NCBI GenBank assembly: GCA_964443225.1
Contig: CAYUCC010000007.1
Coordinates: forward strand, 1-64,000
Direction: 5' to 3'
Origin: SSC4 sp964443225
Lineage (GTDB): Bacteria > Chloroflexota > Anaerolineae > SSC4 > Amarolineaceae
Length of the DNA: 64,000 nucleotides
In this document: in pieces, positions 26,956-35,439 of the stretch
Position numbering within the stretch: the first letter of the stretch is position 1
Layout of the letters: every line of letters starts with the position of its first letter
Program-made: the position numbers and the translations under genes
The notes under the pieces: generated by a model
Seen by the model: only the letters and a program-made list of their open reading frames with translations
The model's database searches: none
Told to the model about the DNA's origin: nothing

Positions 26956-27215
26956 AAAAATAACAAAGCCCCTCGTCGTATGGGACGAGAGGCTCGCGGT
27001 TCCACCCAATTTGAAACGCCCAGGCTGCCCCCGGGCAGGTTTCCATCTCGAGGCCGTTAACGGGGCCAACCGGCATCCTTTAGTGCCCGTCGACCGGGGT
27101 TCCAGGATGCGCTCACGGGTGGTTTTCGATTCCGGGTGACGGCAGGGGCTTGCAGCCTGCGACCCCTACTCTCTGGCGTACCCAGTGAACCTACTCGTCC
27201 CGCTCGACGCGTTAC
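26956..27215 (-). promoter_or_regulatory. T-box riboswitch controlling thrS
   Basis: On the minus strand the leader contains the T-box core GGGTGGAACCGCG (26994-27006) followed by a terminator stem (GCCTCTCGTC with GACGAGGGGC, 26966-26992) and a T-rich run ending at 26956. Upstream is a stem I-like segment with AGAGAG (about 27168-27173) and CGAAAACCACCCGTGAGC, where ACC is the likely threonine specifier codon. The UGGA bulge would pair with a tRNA 3' end of U-CCA. Uncharged tRNA-Thr is expected to favour the antiterminator and switch thrS on. Confidence 0.9.
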
Positions 27216-27378
27216 GGTGATATCGTGCGTTCTGTAACACACGTCGACGAGCCAGAAGCAGACCGGCCGGTCGATTGAATCTGATGCGCAGTGTAACACA
27301 GGCACGATCAGGCGTCAATTCCACGCAGCCGACGAACGGGCTACAGGTTGCCAACAGATTGGCGCCCAATCACGCACC

Positions 27379-27409
27379 AAAAAAGAAACCACCCGCCGCA
27401 GGCAGGTGG
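27379..27409 (-). terminator. Terminator of the tRNA-Val transcript
   Basis: A 9-bp stem (27391-27399 approximately with 27401-27409, one G-U pair) with a triloop, then TTTCTTTTTT on the minus strand. It lies 26 bases after the tRNA 3' end. Confidence 0.8.
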
Positions 27410-27434
27410 CATTCACAGTTCGGGTCTTTGTAGG

Positions 27435-27508
27435 TGGGCGATAGAGGGCTCGAACCTCCGACCTCGTCGATGTCAACGACGCGCTCTAGCCAACTGAGCT
27501 AACCGCCC
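27435..27508 (-). tRNA. tRNA-Val (anticodon GAC)
   Basis: The minus strand folds as a full cloverleaf: acceptor GGGCGGT with ATCGCCC (one G-U), D arm TAGCTCAGTTGGCTAGAGC, anticodon stem CGTCG/CGACG with loop TTGACAT (anticodon GAC), and T arm GGAGG-TTCGAGC-CCTCT. The discriminator is A. The 3' CCA is not encoded (CCT follows), so it must be added by a nucleotidyltransferase. It reads GUC/GUU valine codons. Confidence 0.95.
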
Positions 27509-27518
27509 AACGGGGCCT

Positions 27519-27547
27519 ATTATAACCAGGCCCGGTTACTTTGGCAA
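27519..27547 (-). promoter_or_regulatory. Promoter of tRNA-Val
   Basis: Minus strand TTGCCA (27542-27547), a 17-base spacer and TATAAT (27519-27524), ending 10 bases before the tRNA 5' end. Confidence 0.75.
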
Positions 27548-27568
27548 ATCCACAAGTCGCAGCGACCG

Positions 27569-28876
27569 TCACACCGGTACCGGAAACGCCGCCGCGAACT
27601 CGCTCGCTTCGGCGTGCACGCGGTCGATGACGGCCTTATCATCGACGTGGCGTACGATTTCGCCGATCCAGCGGCCGATCTGGTGCATGTCGTCGGGTCC
27701 CATGCCGCGGGTGGTGGCGGCGGGCGTGCCCAGGCGAATACCGCTGGCCGTCAGCGGCGGTTTGGTGTCGTAGGGAATCATGTTCTTATTGGTATGAATG
27801 CCAGCCGCATCGAGCGCACGCTCGGCCGCTTTGCCCGTAACACCGGCGGGCGTCAGGTCGACCAACAGGAGGTGATTGTCCGTCCCCCCGCTCACCAGGC
27901 GCAGCCCCTGGTTCTGCAGTTCGGCCGCCAGGGCCTGGGCATTGTCCAGCACCCGCTGCTGATAGGCTTTGAAGCCCGGCTGGGACGCCTCGTGCAGCGC
28001 AACGGCCTTGGCAGCAATGACGTGCATCAGGGGACCACCCTGGATACCCGGGAAAACCGCTTTGTCGATCGTTTTGGCCACCGCCTCTTTGCACAAAATC
28101 ATGCCCCCGCGTGGACCACGCAGCGTCTTGTGGGTGGTGGTCGTGACGACATCGCAGTACGGCACCGGATCGGGATGGAGGCCAGCCGCAATCAGACCAG
28201 CGACGTGGGCCATGTCCATCATCAGGTAAGCGCCCACCTCGTCGGCAATCGCACGCAGCCGCGGGTAATCGAAGAAGCGTGGATAGGCGCTGGCACCGAC
28301 AACGATCAGCCGCGGGCGATGAGTTTGCGCGAGACTCGCCAGTTCATCGTAATCCAGCCGCTCGGTCTGCTGGTTGACACCGTAATGAAAAAAGTGATAC
28401 AGCTTGCCCGACTGGTTCAGGTGGAAACCGTGCGTCAGGTGGCCGCCGTGGTCGAGCTTCATGGCCAGGACGGTATCGCCCGTTTCCAGCAGCGCCAAAT
28501 AGGTGGCCGCGTTGGCCTGGGCGCCAGCATGGGGCTGCAGATTGGCGTGCTCGGCCCCAAACAACGTTTTGGCCCGCTCGATGGCCAGACTCTCCGCGAT
28601 ATCGACGAACTCGCACCCCCCGTAGTAGCGCCGGCCGGGGTAGCCTTCGGCATACTTGTTCGTCAACACCGAACCCATCGCCGCCAGAACGGCGGCGCTG
28701 GTATAGTTTTCGGACGCAATGAGCTCGATGCCGGCAATCTGCCGTCTGCGCTCCAACTCGATGGCCTGGTAGATGTCCGGATCGGTCTCGTACAGTGCCC
28801 AACGCGGGTCAGGTAGATCAACCCACGGGGTGACGGTGGACGCTGCCTCGCCTCGGGAAAGGGTCGAAATCTCCAA
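27569..28876 (-). CDS. glyA: Serine hydroxymethyltransferase
   Basis: 435 residues from a TTG start at 28876 with AGGAGG 5 bases upstream. An in-frame ATG at 28954 would give 461 residues but lies only about 7 bases from the predicted transcription start and has no RBS. This is a PLP enzyme of fold type I: ELIASENYTSAAVL, YAEGYPGRRYYGGCE, DMAHVAGLIAAGLHP, and VVTTTTHKTLRGPRGGMIL with the PLP-binding Lys. It converts serine and tetrahydrofolate to glycine and methylene-THF. It is divergent from holB. Confidence 0.96.
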   Translation of the reverse strand: MEISTLSRGEAASTVTPWVDLPDPRWALYETDPDIYQAIELERRRQIAGIELIASENYTSAAVLAAMGSVLTNKYAEGYPGRRYYGGCEFVDIAESLAIERAKTLFGAEHANLQPHAGAQANAATYLALLETGDTVLAMKLDHGGHLTHGFHLNQSGKLYHFFHYGVNQQTERLDYDELASLAQTHRPRLIVVGASAYPRFFDYPRLRAIADEVGAYLMMDMAHVAGLIAAGLHPDPVPYCDVVTTTTHKTLRGPRGGMILCKEAVAKTIDKAVFPGIQGGPLMHVIAAKAVALHEASQPGFKAYQQRVLDNAQALAAELQNQGLRLVSGGTDNHLLLVDLTPAGVTGKAAERALDAAGIHTNKNMIPYDTKPPLTASGIRLGTPAATTRGMGPDDMHQIGRWIGEIVRHVDDKAVIDRVHAEASEFAAAFPVPV

Positions 28877-28967
28877 AAAAGCCTCCTCTGATGCCCAGGT
28901 CGGGCCGTTGTACCGTGTCGTGGGCGGCTTCCGCGGCAAGCTGTCCGCAGCCATCGCCCATGTTTCG

Positions 28968-28996
28968 AGGATACCACCGGGCTAACCTTTTGTCAA
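28968..28996 (-). promoter_or_regulatory. Promoter of glyA
   Basis: Minus strand TTGACA (28991-28996), a 17-base spacer and TATCCT (28968-28973). It implies a leader of about 85 bases to the TTG start at 28876. Confidence 0.7.
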
Positions 28997-29034
28997 AGAC
29001 GCATCCAGGCGCAGGTGCGCAAGTTTCTGGCTTT

Positions 29035-29063
29035 TTGACACGAAATCGAATTGATGGTATTGT
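29035..29063 (+). promoter_or_regulatory. Promoter of holB-ricT
   Basis: TTGACA (29035-29040), a 17-base spacer and TATTGT (29058-29063), 32 bases upstream of the ATG at 29096 and divergent from the glyA promoter. Confidence 0.7.
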
Positions 29064-29095
29064 GTTTTTCGTGTTGTGACACCGATTCTTCAGTG

Positions 29096-30103
29096 ATGGA
29101 ACCGATGGAAACAATCGTTGGACATGATTGGGCCGTGGGCTGGCTGCGCAGGGCGATCGCACGCGACACCATTCACCATGCTTACTGTTTCACCGGTCCA
29201 GAGGCAATTGGCAAACAAACCCTGGCCCTGGCTTTTGCCCGCGCACTGCTTTGCACCGCCCCGTCGGCTGCGGACCGCCCGTGTGGTGTGTGTTCAGTAT
29301 GTCAGAAATCGATGGGCGGCTATCACCCGGACCTGCGACTGGTGGAACCCACCACCCCCACCGCGGCCCTGACGGTGGAGCAAATCCGCGCGGTCGTTCA
29401 CGACGCGGCGCTTTCTCCGATCGAAGCACGCGTCAAGGTGTTCGTCATCGCCCGCATGAACCAGGCAACAACCGCCGCCAGCAATGCGCTGCTCAAGACC
29501 CTGGAAGAACCACCCGGTCACGTCGTCCTGATCCTGCTCAGCGACCGCCGTGAAGCGCTCCTGCCGACGATTGTATCGCGCTGTCAGGTCATTGGGCTGC
29601 GTCCCCTGCCGCGGGAACTGGTCGAACAGACCCTGATCACGCGCTGGCAAATTCCGGCGGCGCGCGCCACACTGCTCGCCCGCCTGAGCCATGGCCGCCT
29701 GGGGGAAGCCGTTCGCCTGGTGCAGGACGGGGACGCGCCGAGCGCGCGCACACGGCAAATCGACAGCCTGCTGCAGCTCCTTGCGGCCGGCCGTGTCCAG
29801 CGACTGACAACAGCTGCGGCGCTGGCGGCCGATGAAGATTCGCTTCTGCCAACGCTCGTAAGCTGGCAGAGCTGCTGGCGGGACATTTGGCTGTGCCAAA
29901 CTCAACACGAAGCAGCCATCGTTAATGTCGATCGCGCGTCGACCTGGTACGACCTGGCCAAACGACTGCCCCGCGCGGCAGTTGTATCAGCATTACAGGG
30001 CGTGACGCACACGGCAGACCTGCTGGGACGCAACGTGAACACCCGCCTGGCATTGGAGGTTCTGCTGCTGCGGCTGCCCTTCGAGAACGGAGCGATCACA
30101 TGA
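29096..30103 (+). CDS. holB: DNA polymerase III, delta-prime subunit
   Basis: 335 residues from ATG 29096. AAA+ clamp-loader fold: VGHDWAVGWLRRAI, HAYCFTGPEAIGKQTLALAFA (Walker A-like, GPEAIGKQT), a zinc module with four cysteines (CGVCSVCQ plus an upstream Cys), and NALLKTLEEPPGHVVLIL with SRCQ (SRC sensor 1). The C-terminal part is the collar domain. It is part of the clamp loader that places the beta sliding clamp. Its stop overlaps the ricT start (ATGA), an association of holB and a PSP1-domain gene also seen in Firmicutes. Confidence 0.9.
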   Translation: MEPMETIVGHDWAVGWLRRAIARDTIHHAYCFTGPEAIGKQTLALAFARALLCTAPSAADRPCGVCSVCQKSMGGYHPDLRLVEPTTPTAALTVEQIRAVVHDAALSPIEARVKVFVIARMNQATTAASNALLKTLEEPPGHVVLILLSDRREALLPTIVSRCQVIGLRPLPRELVEQTLITRWQIPAARATLLARLSHGRLGEAVRLVQDGDAPSARTRQIDSLLQLLAAGRVQRLTTAAALAADEDSLLPTLVSWQSCWRDIWLCQTQHEAAIVNVDRASTWYDLAKRLPRAAVVSALQGVTHTADLLGRNVNTRLALEVLLLRLPFENGAIT

Positions 30104-31008
30104 CAGTCATCGTTGGCGTCAGCTTTCACCCCGTCACAAAGATATACTATTTTGATCCAACCCATGTGCGCGATCTGCACGAGGGTGAGTTCGTAATCGT
30201 GGACACCGCGCGCGGCCGCGAGGTCGGCTGTGTGGTGTTGACGCCGCGCGAGGTCCCGCCCGCAGAGATCAATGGTGCACTCAAGCAGGTCGTACGGCGC
30301 GCCACGGCGTGGGACATGGTCGAAAAAGAGCTGTACCGGCAGCGCGAAGCCGAAGCACTGGTGCGCAGCAAACAAAAGGCCGCCGAACACAATCTGCCAA
30401 TCAAGCTCGTGCGCACCGAGTACAACTTCGATGGTGGGCGCCTGGTCATCTACTTCACGTCGGACAAACGGGTCGACTTTCGTGGGCTGGTGCGCGACCT
30501 GGCACGCATCTTTCGCTGCCGGATCGAGATGCGGCAGATTGGGGTGCGTGACCAGGCCAAGCTGCTGGATGGTCTGGGCAAGTGCGGACGCCGGTTGTGC
30601 TGTTCTTCGTGGTTACGCGAGTTTGCACCGGTATCGATCAAGATGGCCAAACAGCAAAATCTCCCCTTGAACCCCACAGAAATCTCCGGCGTCTGTGGGC
30701 GTCTGTTGTGCTGTCTGTCGTACGAAAATGAGACCTACGATGAGGTGCGTAACCGGCTGCCAAAGGTGGGCAGCAGTGTGCTCACCAAACAAGGCGCTGG
30801 CAAGGTGCGTAAGATCAACCCGCTGCAGGAGACGATGTTCGTGCACCTCGAGGATGAGTCGATTGTCGAAATGACCCTGGAAGACATCCTGGAGAATCGC
30901 GGGAAAGACAAAGCACGAACCTGTGGGACCTGTGGTGGGTGTGCCGTCAAAAAGCGCCCCGTCGATAAGGGCGCGCAAGCCGAAGGCGGCGAAGAGCCGA
31001 TCCATTGA
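30100..31008 (+). CDS. ricT: PSP1-domain protein RicT (YaaT)
   Basis: 302 residues. The N-terminal half has VGVSFHPVTKIYYFDP and REVGCVVL. The C-terminal PSP1 region has RIEMRQIGVRDQAKLLDG, GKCGRRLCCSSWL and SGVCGRLLCCLSYE, with the CxxxxCC patterns that bind iron-sulfur in the B. subtilis RicAFT complex. That complex works with RNase Y in mRNA maturation. An RNase Y gene lies only 700 bases away here, which supports the same partnership. The C-terminal tail has further Cys (CGTCGGC). It is translationally coupled to holB. Confidence 0.9.
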   Translation: MTVIVGVSFHPVTKIYYFDPTHVRDLHEGEFVIVDTARGREVGCVVLTPREVPPAEINGALKQVVRRATAWDMVEKELYRQREAEALVRSKQKAAEHNLPIKLVRTEYNFDGGRLVIYFTSDKRVDFRGLVRDLARIFRCRIEMRQIGVRDQAKLLDGLGKCGRRLCCSSWLREFAPVSIKMAKQQNLPLNPTEISGVCGRLLCCLSYENETYDEVRNRLPKVGSSVLTKQGAGKVRKINPLQETMFVHLEDESIVEMTLEDILENRGKDKARTCGTCGGCAVKKRPVDKGAQAEGGEEPIH

Positions 31009-31016
31009 CTGTGCAA

Positions 31017-31093
31017 AGTCCGCACGCGGGTTCCAACGCCTTGGGATGCCTGCATTGCCAGGCTTGGTCGGCGTTGGAACCCGCGTGCGGACT
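31017..31093. terminator. Large perfect hairpin between convergent genes
   Basis: Arms 31017-31040 and 31070-31093 form a perfect 24-bp inverted repeat. The 29-base loop holds a smaller GCCTG/CAGGC hairpin. Neither side has a clear T run. It may be a bidirectional terminator for ricT and spoVS, or a mobile palindromic element. Confidence 0.7.
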
Positions 31094-31130
31094 CCTCGAT
31101 AACCAGGTGTGACACGCCCCTGTCGCCAGG

Positions 31131-31460
31131 TTACGGCGTTCTGCTGGTGATCACTTCGTGCGTATCCCGTACCGCACTACCCCCGTTGTGATGCGGTTTG
31201 TAACGCGGCTCCACAGTCAGACGCACAGCCGTTCGTTCTTGCCCCTGAATCTCGATTTCGGTAAACGAAGGAATACACACGATCTCGATGCCGTCTTCGA
31301 CCAGGTACCCCCGGGCAATGGCGACCGCCTTCACGGCCTGGTTCACGGCGCTGGCTCCGATAGCCTGGACTTCCGCGTAGTGTGCCTCGCGAACGACACC
31401 AGCAATCGCGCCGGCCACCGCCGGCGCACGCGAGTGAGCTGAAACCTTGATAATGTCCAT
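31131..31460 (-). CDS. spoVS: Stage V sporulation protein S-like (SpoVS)
   Basis: 109 residues; ATG 31460 has AAGGAGG upstream. It matches the SpoVS/Alba-like fold: MDIIKVSAHSRAPAVAGAIA, AEVQAIGASAVNQAVKAVA and DGIEIVCIPSFTEIEI. B. subtilis SpoVS is 86 residues; this one has an extra C-terminal tail of about 22 residues containing HNGGSAVRDTHEV. The family is widespread in non-sporulating bacteria including Chloroflexota and Deinococcus, and may bind nucleic acid. No sporulation genes are seen here, so a sporulation role is not implied. Confidence 0.92.
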   Translation of the reverse strand: MDIIKVSAHSRAPAVAGAIAGVVREAHYAEVQAIGASAVNQAVKAVAIARGYLVEDGIEIVCIPSFTEIEIQGQERTAVRLTVEPRYKPHHNGGSAVRDTHEVITSRTP

Positions 31461-31707
31461 GGTGCTGCCTCCTTGTGACCCATGTGATCATGCAGTTGGT
31501 GCAGCCGAGCGGAGCTCACTGGCCTGTTCCACAAGACCGCTCCCACCGCGAGACCAGCCTGATCTTCCACTGTGGCCGATCGGTCTCACCGCAGAAACAG
31601 CACAAACGAACCGTACAAAACAACCGATGAAAACAGGCGCCTTGTGACTGCTTCGGTACTAAACCGAAGACGTTAACAGTCAAGGTAAAGTTACGCCTGC
31701 CGGACGG

Positions 31708-33246
31708 TCATTTTGCGTAATCGACAGCCCGCATTTCGCGAATGACGGTCACTTTGATTTGACCGGGGTATTCCAGGTTATCCTCGACCTTCTTGGCAAT
31801 GTCACGCGACAGCCGGATGGCAGCCAGATCATCCATGTTTTCCGGCCGCACCACAACCCGAATCTCACGTCCAGCCTGGATCGCAAACGATTCGGCCACC
31901 CCCTCGAAGGAGTTGGCGATTCCTTCCAGGGCTGACAGGCGTTTGACGTACGTCTCCAGCGCTTCACGCCGGGCGCCCGGCCGTGCGCCAGAAATCGCAT
32001 CGGCGGCGGCTACGATGATGGCCTCCAGGCTTTCCACATCGACCTCGTTGTGGTGGGCGGCGATGGCGTTCACCACCTTGGGTGGCACCCCATACCGGCG
32101 CGCAATGTCGGCACCGATGGTCGCGTGCGGTCCCTCGACTTCGTGGCTCACCGCTTTGCCCAGGTCGTGCAGCAGGGCGCCCATTTTGGCCACTTTCACG
32201 TCGGCGCCCAATTCGGCCGCAATCATGCCGGCCAGGTGGGCCGATTCGATGGCGTGGAAGTACTGGTTCTGGCCATAACTGGTACGGAATCTGAGCCGGC
32301 CGACCAGTTTCAAGACTTCGGGGTGCAGACCCTGCAACCCGGTGTCGATGGCGGCCTGATCACCGGCCTCCCTGATCACGCGATCGACCTCTTCGCGCGC
32401 CTTTTCAACCTCTTTTTCGATCCGTGTCGGATGAATACGCCCATCCTGTACCAGTTTGGTCAGCGCCAGGCGCGCCACCTCGCGGCGCACAGGGTCGAAG
32501 CTCGAGATGATAATGGCCTCGGGGGTATCGTCCACCACCAGATCGACACCCGTGGCGGCCTCGATGGCGCGGATATTGCGACCCTGGCGGCCGATGATGC
32601 GTCCCTTCATTTCGTCGGTGGGCAGGCTGACCGAGGCAACCGTTGTTTCTGACACCTGGTCCGAAGCCAGGCGTTCCATGGCCATGATGATGACGCGGCG
32701 TGCGCGTTTTTCGGCCTCGTCGCTTGCCTCGGCCTCCACGGCGCGGATCATCTTGGCCATGTCCTGGCGTGTATCGTCTTCTACCGCCTTGAGCAGGAGC
32801 CCCTTGGCCTCGTCGGACGAAAGACCGGAAATATGCTCCAGTTCAGCCAGGCGCTGGCTTTCGACCTTTTCGAGTTCTTTGAAGCGTTTGTCGATGGTAC
32901 TTTGGCGTTGGCTGAGTCGTTTTTCGCGCTGCTCGATCTGTTCGCTGCGGCGATCCAGCCCTTCCTGGCGTTTGTCCGTCCGCTCTTCGAGGCGCTGCAA
33001 GTCGCGCCGGCGCCGCTCCAGGTCACGCTCGGTCTCCTCGCGGAGCTGGAGCACCTCGTCCTTCCCCCGCAGAGTCAGCTCTTTGGCCGATGCCTCGGCC
33101 TCGGCGACGATCTGGGCGGCGCGGGCATCCGCCGACTGGATTTTGGCATTCACCTGCATTCGATGCCAATAATACCCAATCAGCGCACCGATGGCACCGC
33201 CGATCAATAGTATCACCATCCCAAACAGGATGGATCCGAGATTCAT
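31708..33246 (-). CDS. rny: Ribonuclease Y
   Basis: 512 residues, standard length. It has an N-terminal membrane anchor (about 5-25), a long charged coiled coil (about 30-190), a KH domain with MKGRIIGRQGRNIRAIE, and an HD phosphohydrolase domain with HAIESAHLAGMIAAELG and MGALLHDLGKAVSHE. It is an endoribonuclease that initiates mRNA decay at the membrane. It lies between spoVS and recX on the minus strand, 45 bases from recX, so rny may be read with recX. The ricT gene nearby encodes its likely accessory factor. Confidence 0.96.
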   Translation of the reverse strand: MNLGSILFGMVILLIGGAIGALIGYYWHRMQVNAKIQSADARAAQIVAEAEASAKELTLRGKDEVLQLREETERDLERRRRDLQRLEERTDKRQEGLDRRSEQIEQREKRLSQRQSTIDKRFKELEKVESQRLAELEHISGLSSDEAKGLLLKAVEDDTRQDMAKMIRAVEAEASDEAEKRARRVIIMAMERLASDQVSETTVASVSLPTDEMKGRIIGRQGRNIRAIEAATGVDLVVDDTPEAIIISSFDPVRREVARLALTKLVQDGRIHPTRIEKEVEKAREEVDRVIREAGDQAAIDTGLQGLHPEVLKLVGRLRFRTSYGQNQYFHAIESAHLAGMIAAELGADVKVAKMGALLHDLGKAVSHEVEGPHATIGADIARRYGVPPKVVNAIAAHHNEVDVESLEAIIVAAADAISGARPGARREALETYVKRLSALEGIANSFEGVAESFAIQAGREIRVVVRPENMDDLAAIRLSRDIAKKVEDNLEYPGQIKVTVIREMRAVDYAK

Positions 33247-33291
33247 GGTATCGTCCCTTCCTAATCAAAGACGTACGAACGTGTTCGATCA

Positions 33292-33954
33292 TCACAGCTC
33301 ATCCACCAGCTGGTCAAGATCCCCCTCGTCGACCTGTCCCTCCCGCAGGAGACGGTCGACGGTCGTGCGAATGACGTCGTGCGTAAAGCCACGCCGGCTC
33401 AAGTAGGCTGACATCTTCTGGCGAAAAGTTCTGGCATCCAGCGTCCGCCAGCGTGCCGCCTGGTGACTTGCCGCGGCGTAAGCCAACTCGTCCGCTGCCA
33501 GTTCGGCCAAGAGAGGGCGTATAATATCAGCACTGATCCCTTTTTGCTGCAGTTCGTAACGCAGTGCCTGTGCGCTGCGTGGGCGGTGGCGGCTGCGGCT
33601 GGCCACCCAGGCACTCGCAAACGCCTGGTCGTCCAGGTAGCCCACGCGCAACAGTCGTTCCACCACCGCTTCGATGTCGGGTTCGTCCACACCGCGGCCC
33701 GCCAGGTAGCGGCGCACTTCGGCTTCACTGCGTGGGCGGAAGCTCAAAAAATGCAGGGCCTGCGCAAAGGCCTGTTCGCGTCCATCGGCCCGCTGCAGTT
33801 CAGCAACAGCCTCGCCGGTCAAGGTTTGACCAACCGTCAGTGAAGCAGCCAGAATCGCTGCCAGGCTGAAACCAGGCGCCCCATCGAGAACGACGTCGAC
33901 CCGATGACGTCTGTTTTGTTGATAAACCAGGGCCGTGATGGTATTCGTTTCCAT
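33292..33954 (-). CDS. recX: Regulatory protein RecX
   Basis: 220 residues from ATG 33954. Longer upstream frames contain no RBS and overlap the recA terminator. Typical RecX helical repeats: ALHFLSFRPRSEAEVRRYL, RLLRVGYLDDQAFASAWV, RSAQALRYELQQKGI and KMSAYLSRRGFTHDVI. RecX binds inside the RecA filament groove and limits its activity. It is downstream of recA but separated by a terminator, so its expression may depend on read-through or a separate promoter. No SD sequence precedes the start. Confidence 0.88.
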   Translation of the reverse strand: METNTITALVYQQNRRHRVDVVLDGAPGFSLAAILAASLTVGQTLTGEAVAELQRADGREQAFAQALHFLSFRPRSEAEVRRYLAGRGVDEPDIEAVVERLLRVGYLDDQAFASAWVASRSRHRPRSAQALRYELQQKGISADIIRPLLAELAADELAYAAASHQAARWRTLDARTFRQKMSAYLSRRGFTHDVIRTTVDRLLREGQVDEGDLDQLVDEL

Positions 33955-34013
33955 AGTACACGACACGACGAATTTACATGACGATATGACGTAACGACAC
34001 ATAACCAGGCCAC

Positions 34014-34050
34014 AGAAAAAAAGCCGTGGCGCGCTGCCACAGCTTTTCTT
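34014..34050 (-). terminator. Terminator between recA and recX
   Basis: The stem GTGGC/GCCAC with flanking AAGC/GCTT pairs and a 5-base loop (about 34019-34044) has T runs on both strands, so it can work in either direction. For recA the minus-strand run is CGGCTTTTTTC. Confidence 0.75.
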
Positions 34051-34253
34051 TGACTGTGCCGTTCCCCATCTCGTGCCCAGGTCAACAGATGTCTGCATCT
34101 GCCGGCGCATTATGCACATGATATGGACAGCCGGTGTGGCCTGAACGAATCCAGGTCATGCCGGTAAAAGAAGCTGTGGCATGTGGGCGACCTCAGGGAA
34201 AGCCTCAAAACTGCCGGTCTGTGCCAAGACCAAGACCATGGCTGTGGGCCTGA

Positions 34254-35255
34254 TTAGCCGGGCGCGAGCGGCACACCTGCGGCCATCCGAATCAACTGAT
34301 CGATGGCCTGTGCCGTCTCCACATTTTCACGCAAGGTCAATTTGCAGTTCTCACGACCCTGTCCCAGTTTTTGGTCGCCGAATAGATAATAACTTCCGCG
34401 CTTTTCGATGAGTCCGGTGGCGACCCCCACATCCAGGAGGTCCCCTTCTTTCGAGATTCCCTGATCGAACAAGATGTCAAACTCGGCGACCCGAAACGGT
34501 GGAGCCACCTTGTTCTTTTTGACGGTAACACGGGTGCGGTTGCCGACGATCTCGTTGCCCTGTTTGATCGTGTCCACACGGCGGATGTCGAGCCGAACCG
34601 CGGCATAGAACTTGAGCGCCATACCCCCGGTCGTCGTTTCCGGGTTACCGAACAGCACGCCAATCTTCTGGCGCAGCTGGTTGGTGAAAAGGATGACCGT
34701 GTTCGACTGTTTGATCGCACCGGCCAGCTTACGCAGAGCCTGGCTCATCAGGCGGGCCTGCAGGCCCACGTGACTGTCACCCATCTCACCATCGATCTCG
34801 GCACGCGGCACCAGTGCAGCCACCGAATCGACCACCACCACGTCCAGTGCCCCCGAACGAATCAGCGCTTCGGCGATTTCGAGTGCCTGTTCCCCGGTGT
34901 CCGGCTGCGCGATATACAGCGCATTCAGATCGACACCACACCGCGTGGCGTACAGCGGATCGAGCGCATGTTCGGCGTCGATGTAAGCACACAGGCCACC
35001 GCGTCGCTGCGCTTCGGCAATGACGTGCTGGCAGATCGTGGTTTTGCCCGATGATTCGGGGCCGTAGATTTCGGTGATTCGCCCGCGCGGCACACCCCCC
35101 ACACCCAATGCGATGTCCAACGACAGCGAGCCGGTAGGAATCACATCGACGTCCAATCCCGCCGCACTCAATCTCATGACCGTTCCCTCACCGTAGCGCC
35201 GGGTCAGGTTGGCGACTGCTGTATCCAACGCTTTTGTCCGATTGTTCGTGACCAT
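34254..35255 (-). CDS. recA: Recombinase A
   Basis: 333 residues; ATG 35255 with AGGA upstream. Walker A GPESSGKTT, Walker B VVVVDSVAALVPRAE, DNA-binding loops L1 (EIDGEMGDSHVGLQARLMSQ) and L2 (FGNPETTTGGMALKFYA), and the conserved NQLRQKIGVLFG. It forms filaments on single-stranded DNA for recombination and for LexA cleavage. A lexA gene begins at the right edge of this window. I could not identify a convincing SOS box upstream. Confidence 0.98.
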   Translation of the reverse strand: MVTNNRTKALDTAVANLTRRYGEGTVMRLSAAGLDVDVIPTGSLSLDIALGVGGVPRGRITEIYGPESSGKTTICQHVIAEAQRRGGLCAYIDAEHALDPLYATRCGVDLNALYIAQPDTGEQALEIAEALIRSGALDVVVVDSVAALVPRAEIDGEMGDSHVGLQARLMSQALRKLAGAIKQSNTVILFTNQLRQKIGVLFGNPETTTGGMALKFYAAVRLDIRRVDTIKQGNEIVGNRTRVTVKKNKVAPPFRVAEFDILFDQGISKEGDLLDVGVATGLIEKRGSYYLFGDQKLGQGRENCKLTLRENVETAQAIDQLIRMAAGVPLAPG

Positions 35256-35324
35256 GATTCCTGGCCTGTCATACAGCAGCCCAGAAGGGATATGTGCCTT
35301 ACGGCCTGGCGGTGTGCCGACATA

Positions 35325-35353
35325 AGTTTACACGAATCAACGCAAAAAATCAA
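35325..35353 (-). promoter_or_regulatory. Possible promoter of recA
   Basis: Minus strand TTGATT (35348-35353), a 17-base spacer and TAAACT (35325-35330), about 70 bases before the ATG. The -35 lies just after the sigA terminator. Confidence 0.5.
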
Positions 35354-35360
35354 GTTGTGT

Positions 35361-35396
35361 TAAAAAACCAGCCGGGTTTCATACAAAACCCGGCTG
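35361..35396 (-). terminator. Terminator of sigA
   Basis: A perfect 11-bp stem (35369-35379 with 35386-35396), 6-base loop, then GGTTTTTTAA on the minus strand, 44 bases after the sigA stop. Confidence 0.9.
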
Positions 35397-35439
35397 AACA
35401 GCGGCTGTAGGGACCAGCGGCGACCCTGGTCTGGCTTGA

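Noticed and set aside
28877..28954. ATG 28954 as glyA start
   Set aside because: No RBS, about 7 bases from the predicted transcription start, and the added residues do not resemble the family N-terminus. A leaderless start cannot be excluded.
31131..31460. SpoVS taken as evidence that the organism sporulates
   Set aside because: SpoVS homologues are common in non-sporulating phyla, and no other sporulation gene is present in the window.
33267..33290. Possible SOS box (GAACGTGTTC) upstream of recX/near rny
   Set aside because: The half sites are spaced by two bases rather than four, and the site is between rny and recX, not at a promoter.
35256..35353. LexA-binding site upstream of recA
   Set aside because: I searched by eye for CGAAC-N4-GTTCG and similar palindromes and saw none that is convincing.
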